Source of the DNA: Methylococcaceae bacterium NSP1-2
Lineage (GTDB): Bacteria > Pseudomonadota > Gammaproteobacteria > Methylococcales > Methylomonadaceae
NCBI GenBank assembly: GCA_002256685.1
Contig: NQJH01000028.1
Location: forward strand, 1-19,536
Direction of reading: 5' to 3'
DNA: 19,536 nucleotides
Part shown: piece by piece, positions 6,671 to 14,885 of the stretch
Numbering within the stretch: position 1 is the stretch's first letter
How the letters are laid out: every line of letters starts with the position of its first letter
The notes under the pieces: generated by a model
Databases searched by the model: none
What the model saw: only the letters and a program-made list of their open reading frames with translations
Told to the model about the DNA's origin: nothing
Made by a program: the position numbers and the translations under genes

Positions 6671-8122
6671 TTATTTACTGAACAAAGCATACAAAGATTT
6701 ATTTTTCAGTCCCAGTGCCGACTCATGTACAGCTTCAGAGAGGGTAGGGTGGGCGTGTATGGTTCTGGCTAAATCTTCGCTACTGGCAGAAAATTCCATT
6801 GCTAGCACCGCCTCGGCAATCAGTTCAGAAGCATGTGCGCCGATGATGTGAACACCCAGTAACGCATCGGTGTCAGCATGAGCAATGATTTTAACCAGTC
6901 CTTCCGTTTTTCCAGTGGCTTGAGCGCGGGCGTTGGTTTTTAGTGGAAAACTACTGACTCTGATGGCTTCGCCCATCGCATGTAAGGCTTGTTCCGTTTG
7001 ACCAACCCACGCAATTTCAGGATCGGTATAAATAACGCTAGGCAGAATGTCGTAGTCAATAGAGTTGTTGATACCCGCGATTTGTTCAGCAACAAATACC
7101 CCTTCTTCAATGCCTTTATGCGCTAACATCGGGCCCAGTAAGGATAAATCACCGATGGCATAAACGCCCGGTAGATTGGTGCGGCAGTTTTCATTGACAT
7201 GCACATAGCCATTTTCATCCAGTAGTAAATCCGCTTTAGGGTCAGCTAGGTTTTCAGTATTAGGCGTTCGACCTGAGGCAACAATTAGTTTGTCTACGCG
7301 CAGGGTGTGTGTACCGTCTCGATCTTCGTAGTTGATAACCACTTTTTTGTGATCTTTTTTAGCCGATGTCACGCGTGCGCCCATGCGTAAATCCAGCCCT
7401 TGTGCGCTGTAAATTTGGTAGGCTTCAATGGCTAGCTGTTGATCCACTAACGACAAAAAGTTTTCTTGCGCATCCAGTAGCACGACTTCTGCACCAAGCC
7501 GACTCCATATACTGGCTAATTCAAGTCCCACTACGCCTGCACCAATAATTGCTAATTTTTTAGGGACAGAGGTCAGGTTTAACGCGGCAACCGAATCAAT
7601 AATGAACTCATTGTCTACAGGTGCGCAGGCTAATTTAACCGGCGAGGCACTGGTTGCCAGAATAATATGATCTGCCTCAAGAATAACAGGCGGACGATTT
7701 ATATCATCAACCGGCGTGGCTTCGACTTGTCGATTATTTAGTAGTTTACCTCTGGCAGGGTAGCGGTCAATGTGATGGTAAGCAAAGGCTTCAGCAATAT
7801 TCAGTCTGAGGGTTTGAATAATGTCGTCTTTACGTTGAATCATAAGCGGCACATCGAGTGTAATCGCTTGCGCGGATATACCGTGTTTTTTTAAATCGTG
7901 AGTGAGCGTATGGTAAATTTTGGCAGATTCCAACAAGGCTAACGAAGCAAGGCAACCTGCATTGAGAAAAAACCCGCCTAGCCCGCTTTGACCATTTTTA
8001 TCCAGCCAATTATCAATACAAGCGGTCTTTAAGCCGAGTTGCGCACAACGCAGAGCGGCGGTGTAACCCGCCGGTCCTGCACCGATGACGATAACGTCGT
8101 AATGTGTTGATGTGTTTGTCAT
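6671..8122 (-). CDS. lpdA: Dihydrolipoyl dehydrogenase-like E3 of the sucAB operon, lacking the canonical redox disulfide
   Basis: The 483-residue protein has the pyridine nucleotide-disulfide oxidoreductase layout: FAD fold GAGPAGYTAAL (about 14-24), NAD fold IGAGVVGLELASIWSRLGAE, second FAD motif GVYAIGDL, and C-terminal dyad HPTLSE (His458, Glu463). E3 normally reoxidises E2-bound dihydrolipoamide with NAD+. The active-site segment is abnormal: residues 50-61 read GFFLNAGCLASL, where the family has GTCLNVGCIPSK. The interchange cysteine is Phe52 (TTT, 7967-7969), the FAD-proximal cysteine is kept as Cys57, and the conserved Lys is Leu61. Without the cysteine pair, normal lipoamide turnover is hard to explain. 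The gene follows sucB after 4 nt. It could be an inactive or repurposed E3, with a canonical E3 elsewhere in the genome. Family assignment is secure; activity is not. Confidence 0.88.
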   Translation of the reverse strand: MTNTSTHYDVIVIGAGPAGYTAALRCAQLGLKTACIDNWLDKNGQSGLGGFFLNAGCLASLALLESAKIYHTLTHDLKKHGISAQAITLDVPLMIQRKDDIIQTLRLNIAEAFAYHHIDRYPARGKLLNNRQVEATPVDDINRPPVILEADHIILATSASPVKLACAPVDNEFIIDSVAALNLTSVPKKLAIIGAGVVGLELASIWSRLGAEVVLLDAQENFLSLVDQQLAIEAYQIYSAQGLDLRMGARVTSAKKDHKKVVINYEDRDGTHTLRVDKLIVASGRTPNTENLADPKADLLLDENGYVHVNENCRTNLPGVYAIGDLSLLGPMLAHKGIEEGVFVAEQIAGINNSIDYDILPSVIYTDPEIAWVGQTEQALHAMGEAIRVSSFPLKTNARAQATGKTEGLVKIIAHADTDALLGVHIIGAHASELIAEAVLAMEFSASSEDLARTIHAHPTLSEAVHESALGLKNKSLYALFSK

Positions 8123-8126
8123 AGTC

Positions 8127-9356
8127 TTAAATGTTCAGCAGTAGGTGAGCGGGCGATTCCAGACATTCTTTGATGGTGACTAGAAACTGTACAGCTTCAC
8201 GACCATCGACTAAGCGGTGGTCATAAGAAAGAGCAAGATACATGATGGGGCGAATAACAATTTGACCATTTTCAACCACGGCGCGTTCCTTGATGGCGTG
8301 CATTCCTAAGATAGCGCATTGCGGTGGGTTGAGTATCGGTGTAGATAGCATTGAACCAAACACGCCACCATTGGTAATAGTGAAGGTACCGCCTTTTAAA
8401 TCATCATAGGTTAAGCTGTTGTTACGGGCTTTTGTGCCGTAATCGCTAATGCTTTTTTCGATACCGGCAAAATCCAGTTGATCGGCATCACGCAACACGG
8501 GAACGATTAAACCTTTCGGTGTGCTAACAGCGATACCTAAATCGTAGTAGCCGTGATAAATGATGTCAGTCTCATCAATAGAGGCGTTGACCGCAGGAAA
8601 CTTTTTTAATGCTTCAATAGAGGCTTTAACAAAAAATGACATAAAACCCAGTTTAACTTCATGTTTTTGTTCAAAGCGGGTTTTGTATTGGTTACGCAGG
8701 TCTATCACCGCTTGCATATTCACTTCATTAAAAGTGGTCAGCATGGCCGCATTTTGTTGGGCTTGTAACAAGCGTTCGGCGATTTTTGCGCGTAAGCGGG
8801 TCATCGGAACGCGTTGTTCTGGGCGTAAATTTGACGGCGGCAGAATGGTGTTAACTGTTTGTGTGGGTTCTGCTACGGGCGGTGGTGTGATGGCGACGGT
8901 TTTTTCGGGGTTTTGTTTATTCAGGTGATCGATGATGTCGATTTTAGTGAGGCGACCACTTTTACCGGTGCCGATTATTTCCGCAGGATTGAGCGCGTTT
9001 TCATGAACTAAGCGGCGCACTGACGGACTGAGCGGAATATCAGCTTCTTTATGAGGCTCAGGTGTTTTAGTTTCGCTGGCGGGTGATGACACCGCTGCTG
9101 CTGGCACGGCTTGTACGACTCCCTCATCTATTATCGCCAGTAATTCGCCGCCGGTGACTATCGCGCCACTTTCTTTGAGTATTTGGCGCAGAACACCTGC
9201 TTGTGGGGCGGAGACTTCCAGCGTGACTTTATCGGTTTCCAAATCAACGAGGCTGTCGTTTTTATTAACAGTGTCGCCGGCTTGTTTGTGCCAAGTAATC
9301 AGGGTTGCATCAGCAACAGATTCGGGTAAAGGGGGTACTAAAACTTCAATGCTCAT
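8127..9356 (-). CDS. sucB: 2-oxoglutarate dehydrogenase E2, dihydrolipoyllysine succinyltransferase
   Basis: E2 forms the core of the cytoplasmic 2-oxoglutarate dehydrogenase complex and makes succinyl-CoA in the TCA cycle. From the ATG at 9354-9356 it has 409 residues, close to E. coli SucB. It contains one lipoyl domain with DLETDKV (lipoyl Lys43), a Pro/Ala-rich linker (about 80-107), an E1/E3-binding domain SVRRLVHEN...IIGTGKSGRLTK (about 108-145), a second linker, and the catalytic domain ending in SYDHRLVDGREA (His380, Asp384). An earlier ATG at 9392 would add 12 residues and overlap sucA. The 9356 start is preferred because AGGA lies 7 nt upstream and the protein begins MSIEVLVPPLPES, as the family does. 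The gap to sucA is 1 nt. Confidence 0.97.
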   Translation of the reverse strand: MSIEVLVPPLPESVADATLITWHKQAGDTVNKNDSLVDLETDKVTLEVSAPQAGVLRQILKESGAIVTGGELLAIIDEGVVQAVPAAAVSSPASETKTPEPHKEADIPLSPSVRRLVHENALNPAEIIGTGKSGRLTKIDIIDHLNKQNPEKTVAITPPPVAEPTQTVNTILPPSNLRPEQRVPMTRLRAKIAERLLQAQQNAAMLTTFNEVNMQAVIDLRNQYKTRFEQKHEVKLGFMSFFVKASIEALKKFPAVNASIDETDIIYHGYYDLGIAVSTPKGLIVPVLRDADQLDFAGIEKSISDYGTKARNNSLTYDDLKGGTFTITNGGVFGSMLSTPILNPPQCAILGMHAIKERAVVENGQIVIRPIMYLALSYDHRLVDGREAVQFLVTIKECLESPAHLLLNI

Positions 9357-9357
9357 A

Positions 9358-12186
9358 TTATTTTCCTGAAAGTTTGCCGTATAGCGCGTCATGAACGACG
9401 GCTTTTTGTTGTTCGATATGGACGTGAAATTTACCGACCGCAGGGGCGGCAGAGGGTTCGCGTCCCGCGTAAGTGACGCTGATGCGTGAATCTAGGCTAT
9501 CAATAAAATGATGATTTGAATGATACCAAGCCCCTTGATTTTTAGGTTCTTCCTGACACCAAACAAATTCCTTTAAATGTGCGTATTTGGCTATTTCTGC
9601 TTTAAATAAATCGCTAGGAAACGGGTACAGTTGTTCAAGTCGCGCGATGGCAACGTGTTTAAGATCCTCTTCACGACGCGCTTCTAGTAAATCGTAATAC
9701 ACTTTACCTGCACAAAAAACCAGTCGGGTGACCTTTTTTGGATTGAGGTCATCTTGCTCACCAATCACAGGCTGAAACTGTCCTGTAGTTAGGTCTTCCA
9801 ATGTGGAAACCGCGAGTTTATGACGCAATAAACTTTTTGGACTCATCACAATCAAGGGTTTTCGATAGGGTCGGATCATTTGCCGCCGCAATAAGTGAAA
9901 AATTTGTGCGGGGGTGGTTGGTGTACAAACCTGCATATTATGTTCGGCGCACAGCTGTAAATAACGTTCTAATCGCGCTGAGGAATGTTCAGGTCCTTGC
10001 CCTTCAAAACCATGCGGCAATAACATGACTAAACCACATAATCGCCCCCATTTGGTTTCGCCCGAACTAATGAATTGATCGATAACCACTTGCGCACCGT
10101 TGGCAAAATCGCCGAATTGCGCTTCCCAAATCACTAAAGTATTCGGCATGGTGGTGCTATAACCGTATTCAAAACCCAATACTCCCGCTTCGGACAGTAG
10201 CGAATCAAAAATCTGCACATCACCTTGATCTTCAGCGACATGTTTAATAGGGATGTAAGTTTTGTTATTGATTTGATTGTGTAATACGGCATGACGGTGA
10301 ACAAACGTACCACGACCGACATCCTGTCCTGTTAAACGAATATCGTATTTTTCCGCCGCTAGCGTGGCATACGCTAAATTTTCAGCAAATCCCCAATCTA
10401 AGGGCATTGCACCTGCGGCCATTTTGCGACGGTTTTCCATGACTTTAGCCACACGCGGATGTAATTCAAAGCCTACCGGTAACTGCTGTAGTCGGTCATT
10501 ACAAAACCGTAACTGTTCCATTGTGATGGTCGTATCACAAGGCGACTCCCAACTGTTATTGAGAAATTGGTTCCATTGGTTGGTGTACGGATAATGATCC
10601 CCCGCTAATACGGGTCTTGATACCACTTGACCGGTTTCTAATAAGTTTTGGTAATCCTGCTCCATCGCTGTTGATTGTTCTGGCGTAATAATGCCTTCGT
10701 TAATCAGTTGTTCTGCATACAGTTTGCGTGTGGTTTTGTGACTACGAATCTTTTTGTACATCAACGGCTGCGTGGTGGCCGGCTCATCCGCTTCGTTATG
10801 CCCTAAGCGACGATAACAAATAAGGTCAATGACCACATCTTTTTGAAAGGTCATGCGAAAATCCAGCGCGAGGCGCGTCACAAATAATACTGCTTCGGGA
10901 TCGTCACCGTTGACGTGAAACACGGGGGCGTGAATCATGCTGGCAATATCGGTGCAGTACAAGGTAGAACGGGCATCTTGTGGATTACTGGTGGTAAAAC
11001 CAATTTGATTGTTAATGACGATATGCACTGTTCCGCCGGTGGCAAAGGCGCGAGTTTGTGACATATTGAGGGTTTCCATGACAATACCTTGTCCTGAAAA
11101 AGCGGCATCACCATGAATTAAAATAGGAATAACGGTGGCTTTACCTTCTTCTTTGCCGGTACGATCTTGGCGGGCTTTAACCGACCCTTCTACCACGGGA
11201 TTGATAATTTCCAAATGTGACGGGTTGAATGCCAGTGTTAAATGTACCGGACCGCCTGAGCTTTCAACATCCGATGAAAAGCCCATGTGATATTTAACAT
11301 CACCTGAACTCACCCCCGGTGAGGGTTTAGATTTACCGACAAATTCATCAAATAAACTGGCTGGGCTTTTACCCAAAATATTCACCAGCACATTTAAACG
11401 CCCCCGATGCGCCATGCCGATGACCACTTCTTTAACGCCTTTAGCCCCCGCGCATTGAATGAGTTCATCTAACACAGGAATTAAGGCTTCACCGCCTTCT
11501 AAAGAGAAGCGTTTTTGCCCGACAAATTTATTTTGTAAATGCGTTTCTATACCTTCTGCTGCGGTGAGTAATTTGAGCGTCCAGTATTTTTTTTCAGGGT
11601 CGGTGACTAAGTTGGTTTTAGAACTTTCTAAACGAGCAATTAACCAGCGGCGAATTTGGGTGTCAACGATGTGCATGTATTCAGAGCCAATACTGCCACA
11701 GTAGATTTCTTTCAAGCTGGTAATAATGTCGCGTAACGGCAATCTGTCGATACCATATAACGCGCCGGTATCGAATAGTGTGTCCATATCAGGTTCAGCC
11801 AGACCGTAATAACTAGGATCAAGATCAGGTGGGGGCGGGGCAGTATTTCCTAATGGATTATTGTTTGCCATTTGATGCCCGCGCACACGGTAATGGTTAA
11901 TCAACCGAGCCACAGCGGATTGTTTTTGGACGCTTTCTTGAGTAAAGCCTTGTAATTGTGCCAGTCTGTTGGGTGATTTTATTGCCAGTTGCGCAAAGCG
12001 TTCGACCACTGCACTGTGTGGGGTTTCATAATCACTACCTTGATGAATGGTTTTGAACTGTTCTCGCCAACTCGATTCTACTGACTCAGGGTCTTCTAAA
12101 AACCGCTCATACATATTTTCAATGAAACTGGCGTTACTGCCATAGAGAGAAGATGAATCTTGAAAAAGCGTAATCAATTTACTCAT
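9358..12186 (-). CDS. sucA: 2-oxoglutarate dehydrogenase E1 (thiamine diphosphate-dependent)
   Basis: E1 decarboxylates 2-oxoglutarate and succinylates the E2 lipoyl group. The 942 residues match the family (about 930). Visible are the N-terminal E2-contact segment ending in FLEDPESVESSWREQF, VIGMAHRGRLNVLVN (His260), FNPSHLEIINPVVEGSVKA, the ThDP motif HGDAAFSGQG...NNQIGFTTSNP, CYRRLGHNEADEP, and the transketolase-like GRGTFVHRHAV and EAQFGDFANGAQV blocks. The start is ATG at 12184-12186; upstream only a weak GGA is seen. It is first in the sucA-sucB-lpdA operon. A terminator at 12318-12348 separates it from the CBS gene, so its promoter should lie in 12187-12317, where I found no convincing -35/-10 pair. 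sucCD is not adjacent. Confidence 0.98.
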   Translation of the reverse strand: MSKLITLFQDSSSLYGSNASFIENMYERFLEDPESVESSWREQFKTIHQGSDYETPHSAVVERFAQLAIKSPNRLAQLQGFTQESVQKQSAVARLINHYRVRGHQMANNNPLGNTAPPPPDLDPSYYGLAEPDMDTLFDTGALYGIDRLPLRDIITSLKEIYCGSIGSEYMHIVDTQIRRWLIARLESSKTNLVTDPEKKYWTLKLLTAAEGIETHLQNKFVGQKRFSLEGGEALIPVLDELIQCAGAKGVKEVVIGMAHRGRLNVLVNILGKSPASLFDEFVGKSKPSPGVSSGDVKYHMGFSSDVESSGGPVHLTLAFNPSHLEIINPVVEGSVKARQDRTGKEEGKATVIPILIHGDAAFSGQGIVMETLNMSQTRAFATGGTVHIVINNQIGFTTSNPQDARSTLYCTDIASMIHAPVFHVNGDDPEAVLFVTRLALDFRMTFQKDVVIDLICYRRLGHNEADEPATTQPLMYKKIRSHKTTRKLYAEQLINEGIITPEQSTAMEQDYQNLLETGQVVSRPVLAGDHYPYTNQWNQFLNNSWESPCDTTITMEQLRFCNDRLQQLPVGFELHPRVAKVMENRRKMAAGAMPLDWGFAENLAYATLAAEKYDIRLTGQDVGRGTFVHRHAVLHNQINNKTYIPIKHVAEDQGDVQIFDSLLSEAGVLGFEYGYSTTMPNTLVIWEAQFGDFANGAQVVIDQFISSGETKWGRLCGLVMLLPHGFEGQGPEHSSARLERYLQLCAEHNMQVCTPTTPAQIFHLLRRQMIRPYRKPLIVMSPKSLLRHKLAVSTLEDLTTGQFQPVIGEQDDLNPKKVTRLVFCAGKVYYDLLEARREEDLKHVAIARLEQLYPFPSDLFKAEIAKYAHLKEFVWCQEEPKNQGAWYHSNHHFIDSLDSRISVTYAGREPSAAPAVGKFHVHIEQQKAVVHDALYGKLSGK
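9364..9367 (-). promoter_or_regulatory. Ribosome binding site deciding the sucB start
   Basis: AGGA on the minus strand, inside the last codons of sucA, lies 7 nt before the ATG at 9354-9356. It supports that start over the ATG at 9392. Confidence 0.7.
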
Positions 12187-12317
12187 TAATAGTAGTTATC
12201 CAACTTGTGCTGTGAAAGTTTCTCTTTATGGTAAGTCCGAAGTCGTTTATTGCCAAGTGCTAGCGTGCTAACTGCTTATATTTTTAGGGTATAGGAACAA
12301 ATATTATTTTTTGACTT

Positions 12318-12348
12318 AAAAAAAAGCCCCATCGTTAGGGGCTTTTTT
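12318..12348 (-). terminator. Intrinsic terminator of the CBS-domain gene
   Basis: GCCCC at 12326-12330 pairs with GGGGC at 12338-12342 around a 7-nt loop. Eight A (12318-12325) and six T (12343-12348) flank the stem, extending it and giving a T-run on either strand. It lies 18 nt past the stop of the minus-strand CBS gene and before sucA, so it insulates sucA from the upstream gene. No gene is seen in the rest of the 12187-12365 gap. Confidence 0.85.
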
Positions 12349-12365
12349 ATACACTGATTGTGTAA

Positions 12366-12827
12366 TTATTTATGGCTGATACCTGCCGCAATTCTTTTAC
12401 CGCGTTCTTCACTGGCTTTTTCAATTTTTGAAAAAACGCGTAATATGTCACTGGCGGAGATGATACCTAATAAATGGTTTTCTTTATCAACCACGGGTAA
12501 TGCGCCAATTCGATTGTTTGCCATAATAGTCGCCGCTTCGGAGGCATAGGAATCAGCGTGAATAGTGATGACACCACGGTGCATGATGTTTTGTACTTTT
12601 TTATGAACTACATGCAGTTCTGAAGTGCCTTCGATAACATTGGAGTTATTTTTGGGACCTAATACTTTGTACAGGTCTCGGTCGGAAACGATACCAATGA
12701 CTTTGCCTTTTTCGACGACAGGTAAATGACGAATTTTTTCATAGTGAATAAGAAAAAACACACGATCAATCAAATCGTGCTGTTCGACGGTAAATACTTT
12801 GGTGGTCATTAAATCTTCAACACGCAT
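12366..12827 (-). CDS. Two-CBS-domain protein
   Basis: The 153-residue soluble protein consists almost entirely of a CBS pair (Bateman module). The first domain, about residues 6-60, runs from MTTKVFTVEQHDLIDRV to IRHLPVVEKGKVIGIVSDRDLYKVL. The second, about 80-135, runs from IMHRGVITIHADSYASEAA to IGALPVVDKENHLLGIISASDILRVF. A basic tail ends in HK. No other domain is attached. CBS pairs commonly bind adenine nucleotides (AMP, ATP or SAM) and regulate partners. It is transcribed divergently from adk, which is suggestive but not proof of an adenylate-sensing role. The start is ATG at 12825-12827 with GGAG about 9 nt upstream, and it has its own terminator. Confidence 0.88.
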   Translation of the reverse strand: MRVEDLMTTKVFTVEQHDLIDRVFFLIHYEKIRHLPVVEKGKVIGIVSDRDLYKVLGPKNNSNVIEGTSELHVVHKKVQNIMHRGVITIHADSYASEAATIMANNRIGALPVVDKENHLLGIISASDILRVFSKIEKASEERGKRIAAGISHK

Positions 12828-12861
12828 TATAAAGGACTCCTACAATAAAATGAATTTCGCA

Positions 12862-12890
12862 AGGATAGGGAAATAAACATATTTTTACAA
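12862..12890 (-). promoter_or_regulatory. Candidate sigma70-type promoter of the CBS gene
   Basis: On the minus strand, TTGTAA (12885-12890) and TATCCT (12862-12867) are separated by exactly 17 nt and lie 35 nt upstream of the CBS start codon. Only the spacing and consensus support it. The 12828-13011 gap must also hold the adk promoter. The TATAAA at 12910-12915 (+) is a possible -10 there, but its spacing to TTTACA (12884-12889) is 20 nt, so I do not call it. Confidence 0.4.
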
Positions 12891-13011
12891 GAGATAAAAT
12901 ATGATGTGTTATAAAATATGCTATTCAGTCATAAACTTTACGATTATGACTTAGTTAACCTCTTCGTTATTTCAATATTTAACCGTCGTAGCGACACAAT
13001 GGAGTCATTTC

Positions 13012-13650
13012 ATGCGGATCATTTTGTTAGGAAGTCCCGGTTCGGGCAAAGGCACTCAGGCTCAGTTTATTACCGAAAAATATGCTATTCCACAAATTTC
13101 AACAGGGGATATGTTGCGTGCTGCGGTACGCGAAGGATCACCGTTAGGGATTGAAGCTAAAAAAGTCATGGATGCAGGTGGTTTAGTTTCTGACAGTATT
13201 ATTTTAGGGCTGATTAAAGAGCGTATTACCCAAGCCGATTGTAAAAATGGTTTTTTGTTAGATGGTTTCCCGCGTACTATTGCGCAAGCAGAAGGACTGG
13301 AAGCAATGGGTGTTATTATCGATAACGTCATTGAAATCGTGGTTGCTGATGAGGAAATCGTTAAACGTATCGCAGGTAGACGGGTACATTTATCCTCAGG
13401 ACGCACCTATCATGTGCTGTTTAATCCGCCTAAAGTGGAAGGCATTGATGATGTCACAGGCGAAGCACTGATTTTGCGTGATGATGATAAAGAAGAAACC
13501 GTGCGTAAACGCCTCAGTGTTTATCATGAGCAAACTAAACCCTTAGTGGGTTATTATTCAGCCGCTGGGCAAGCCGCTAAATTCAATTCTATTGAAGGTG
13601 TCGGTAGCGTGGACGAAATTACGGCAAAAGTGTTTGCTATTTTGGGCTAA
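13012..13650 (+). CDS. adk: Adenylate kinase
   Basis: Adk interconverts ATP + AMP and 2 ADP in the cytoplasm. The 212 residues show the P-loop GSPGSGKGT (7-15), the AMP-binding QISTGDMLR (28-36), LDGFPRT (83-89), and a long-form LID beginning GRRVHLSSGRTYH (122-134) without zinc cysteines, followed by the DDDKEETVRKRL segment. The start is ATG at 13012, with GGAG 7 nt upstream. An ATG at 12998 is in another frame. It is divergent from the CBS gene and followed by a hairpin before asd. Confidence 0.98.
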   Translation: MRIILLGSPGSGKGTQAQFITEKYAIPQISTGDMLRAAVREGSPLGIEAKKVMDAGGLVSDSIILGLIKERITQADCKNGFLLDGFPRTIAQAEGLEAMGVIIDNVIEIVVADEEIVKRIAGRRVHLSSGRTYHVLFNPPKVEGIDDVTGEALILRDDDKEETVRKRLSVYHEQTKPLVGYYSAAGQAAKFNSIEGVGSVDEITAKVFAILG

Positions 13651-13668
13651 GCGTTGTGATTTGCAGCT

Positions 13669-13698
13669 AGGCTATGGTTGGTTATAACCGTAGCCTTT
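13669..13698 (+). terminator. Hairpin after adk, possible terminator
   Basis: AGGCTATGGTT (13669-13679) pairs with AACCGTAGCCT (13686-13696) over 11 positions with one G-T wobble and a 6-nt loop, 18 nt beyond the adk stop. Only TTT follows, so termination would be weak. The rest of the gap to asd (to 13781) holds no gene that I can see. Confidence 0.45.
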
Positions 13699-13783
13699 AC
13701 GGCGACTTGCGGAAACATCGGTGATAATATAAATTAAAAATTTTTGAAAATGAGTGATGCAGTGGTATCAGTCTTAACAAAAT

Positions 13784-13787
13784 GGAG
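13784..13787 (+). promoter_or_regulatory. Ribosome binding site deciding the asd start
   Basis: GGAG at 13784-13787 is 6 nt before GTG 13794. No such site precedes the ATG at 13782, which would start inside this signal. Confidence 0.7.
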
Positions 13788-13793
13788 AAAAAT

Positions 13794-14816
13794 GTGACAA
13801 AACTGTATAACGTGGCAGTCGTTGGTGCGACAGGCGCAGTAGGCGAAGCGATGCTGTCTATCCTAGAAGAACGTAATTTCCCTGTTGGTGAAGTGTACGC
13901 ATTAGCGAGTAGTAATTCGGTAGGCAAACGTATCCCATTCAAAGGTGGATCCTTAAACGTACAAGATTTGGCAACCTTTGATTTTTCTAAAGCGCAAATC
14001 GGTTTATTTTCGCCAGGTGCTAGCATTTCAGAAATTTACGCGCCTATCGCGGCGGCGGCGGGTTGTATTGTGATCGATAATACCTCACAGTTTCGTTATG
14101 ACGACGATATTCCGCTGGTTGTTCCTGAGGTAAATCCCGAAAAAATCGCTGATTATAAAAATCGCGGTATTATTGCTAATCCTAATTGCTCAACGATTCA
14201 AATGTTAGTGGCATTAAAACCTATTTATGATGCAGTCGGTATTACCCGCATTAATGTTTGCACCTATCAAGCCGTATCGGGTACGGGTAAAGACGCTATT
14301 GAAGAATTAGGTAAACAAACCGCTAATTTGCTTAACTTACAGCCGATTGTGCCTAGCGTTTATCCCAAACAAATCGCTTTTAATGTCTTGCCGCAAATCG
14401 ATGTCTTTATGGATAACGGCTATACTAAAGAAGAAATGAAAATGTTATGGGAAACTAGAAAAATTCTCGGTGATGACAGTGTACTGGTTAATGCAACAGC
14501 GGTGCGTGTTCCAGTTTTTTATGGTCATTCCGAAGCCGTGCATATTGAAACCCGCGACAAAATCACCGCTGAAGCGGTTAAAGCGTTACTTGAACAAGCC
14601 GAAGGCGTTACTGTGATAGATGAGCGTGTTGACGGGAGTTATCCTACCGCAGTGACTGAATCGGCGGGGCATGATAATGTGTTTGTTGGACGTATTCGCG
14701 AGGATATATCGCATCCACAAGGAATTAATTTATGGGTGGTTGGTGATAATGTGCGTAAAGGTGCAGCACTAAACAGCGTGCAAATTGCAGAAGTGCTGGT
14801 AAAAAAATACATCTAG
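13794..14816 (+). CDS. asd: Aspartate-semialdehyde dehydrogenase
   Basis: Asd reduces aspartyl phosphate to aspartate semialdehyde with NADPH, feeding lysine/diaminopimelate, threonine and methionine synthesis. The protein has 340 residues from the GTG start. It shows the dinucleotide fold VAVVGATGAVGE (7-18), LFSPGAS (71-77), the catalytic Cys in ANPNCSTIQ (Cys132), TYQAVSGTGKDAIEEL, and the YGHSEAVHIE substrate/catalytic His block. The start at GTG 13794 is chosen for its Shine-Dalgarno and because the family begins MxKxYNVAVVGATG; an ATG at 13782 would add four residues. It precedes fimV, an order known from other gammaproteobacteria. Confidence 0.96.
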   Translation: MTKLYNVAVVGATGAVGEAMLSILEERNFPVGEVYALASSNSVGKRIPFKGGSLNVQDLATFDFSKAQIGLFSPGASISEIYAPIAAAAGCIVIDNTSQFRYDDDIPLVVPEVNPEKIADYKNRGIIANPNCSTIQMLVALKPIYDAVGITRINVCTYQAVSGTGKDAIEELGKQTANLLNLQPIVPSVYPKQIAFNVLPQIDVFMDNGYTKEEMKMLWETRKILGDDSVLVNATAVRVPVFYGHSEAVHIETRDKITAEAVKALLEQAEGVTVIDERVDGSYPTAVTESAGHDNVFVGRIREDISHPQGINLWVVGDNVRKGAALNSVQIAEVLVKKYI

Positions 14817-14873
14817 GCTAAGCTTGTCTGTATATTTTACTGTTGGTGGTATAAGACTGTGGTAACTCGTGTG

Positions 14874-14879
14874 AAGGAG
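14874..14879 (+). promoter_or_regulatory. Ribosome binding site deciding the fimV start
   Basis: AAGGAG at 14874-14879 is 6 nt before GTG 14886, whose product begins with a compact signal peptide. In-frame GTG codons at 14859 and 14871 lie upstream of or within this signal and are less likely. Confidence 0.7.
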
Positions 14880-14885
14880 AGTGGA

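Noticed and set aside
7940..7972. Sequencing error as the cause of the altered lpdA active site
   Set aside because: Four or more separate residues change, with no frame shift and intact flanks. This is not typical of an indel or single-base error, though resequencing remains a fair check.
9357..9392. Longer sucB N-terminus from ATG 9392
   Set aside because: It would overlap sucA, add residues outside the lipoyl domain, and ignore the AGGA site before ATG 9356.
12918..13154. 78-codon frame overlapping the adk start
   Set aside because: It overlaps adk in another frame, has no family features, and the adk start has its own ribosome site.
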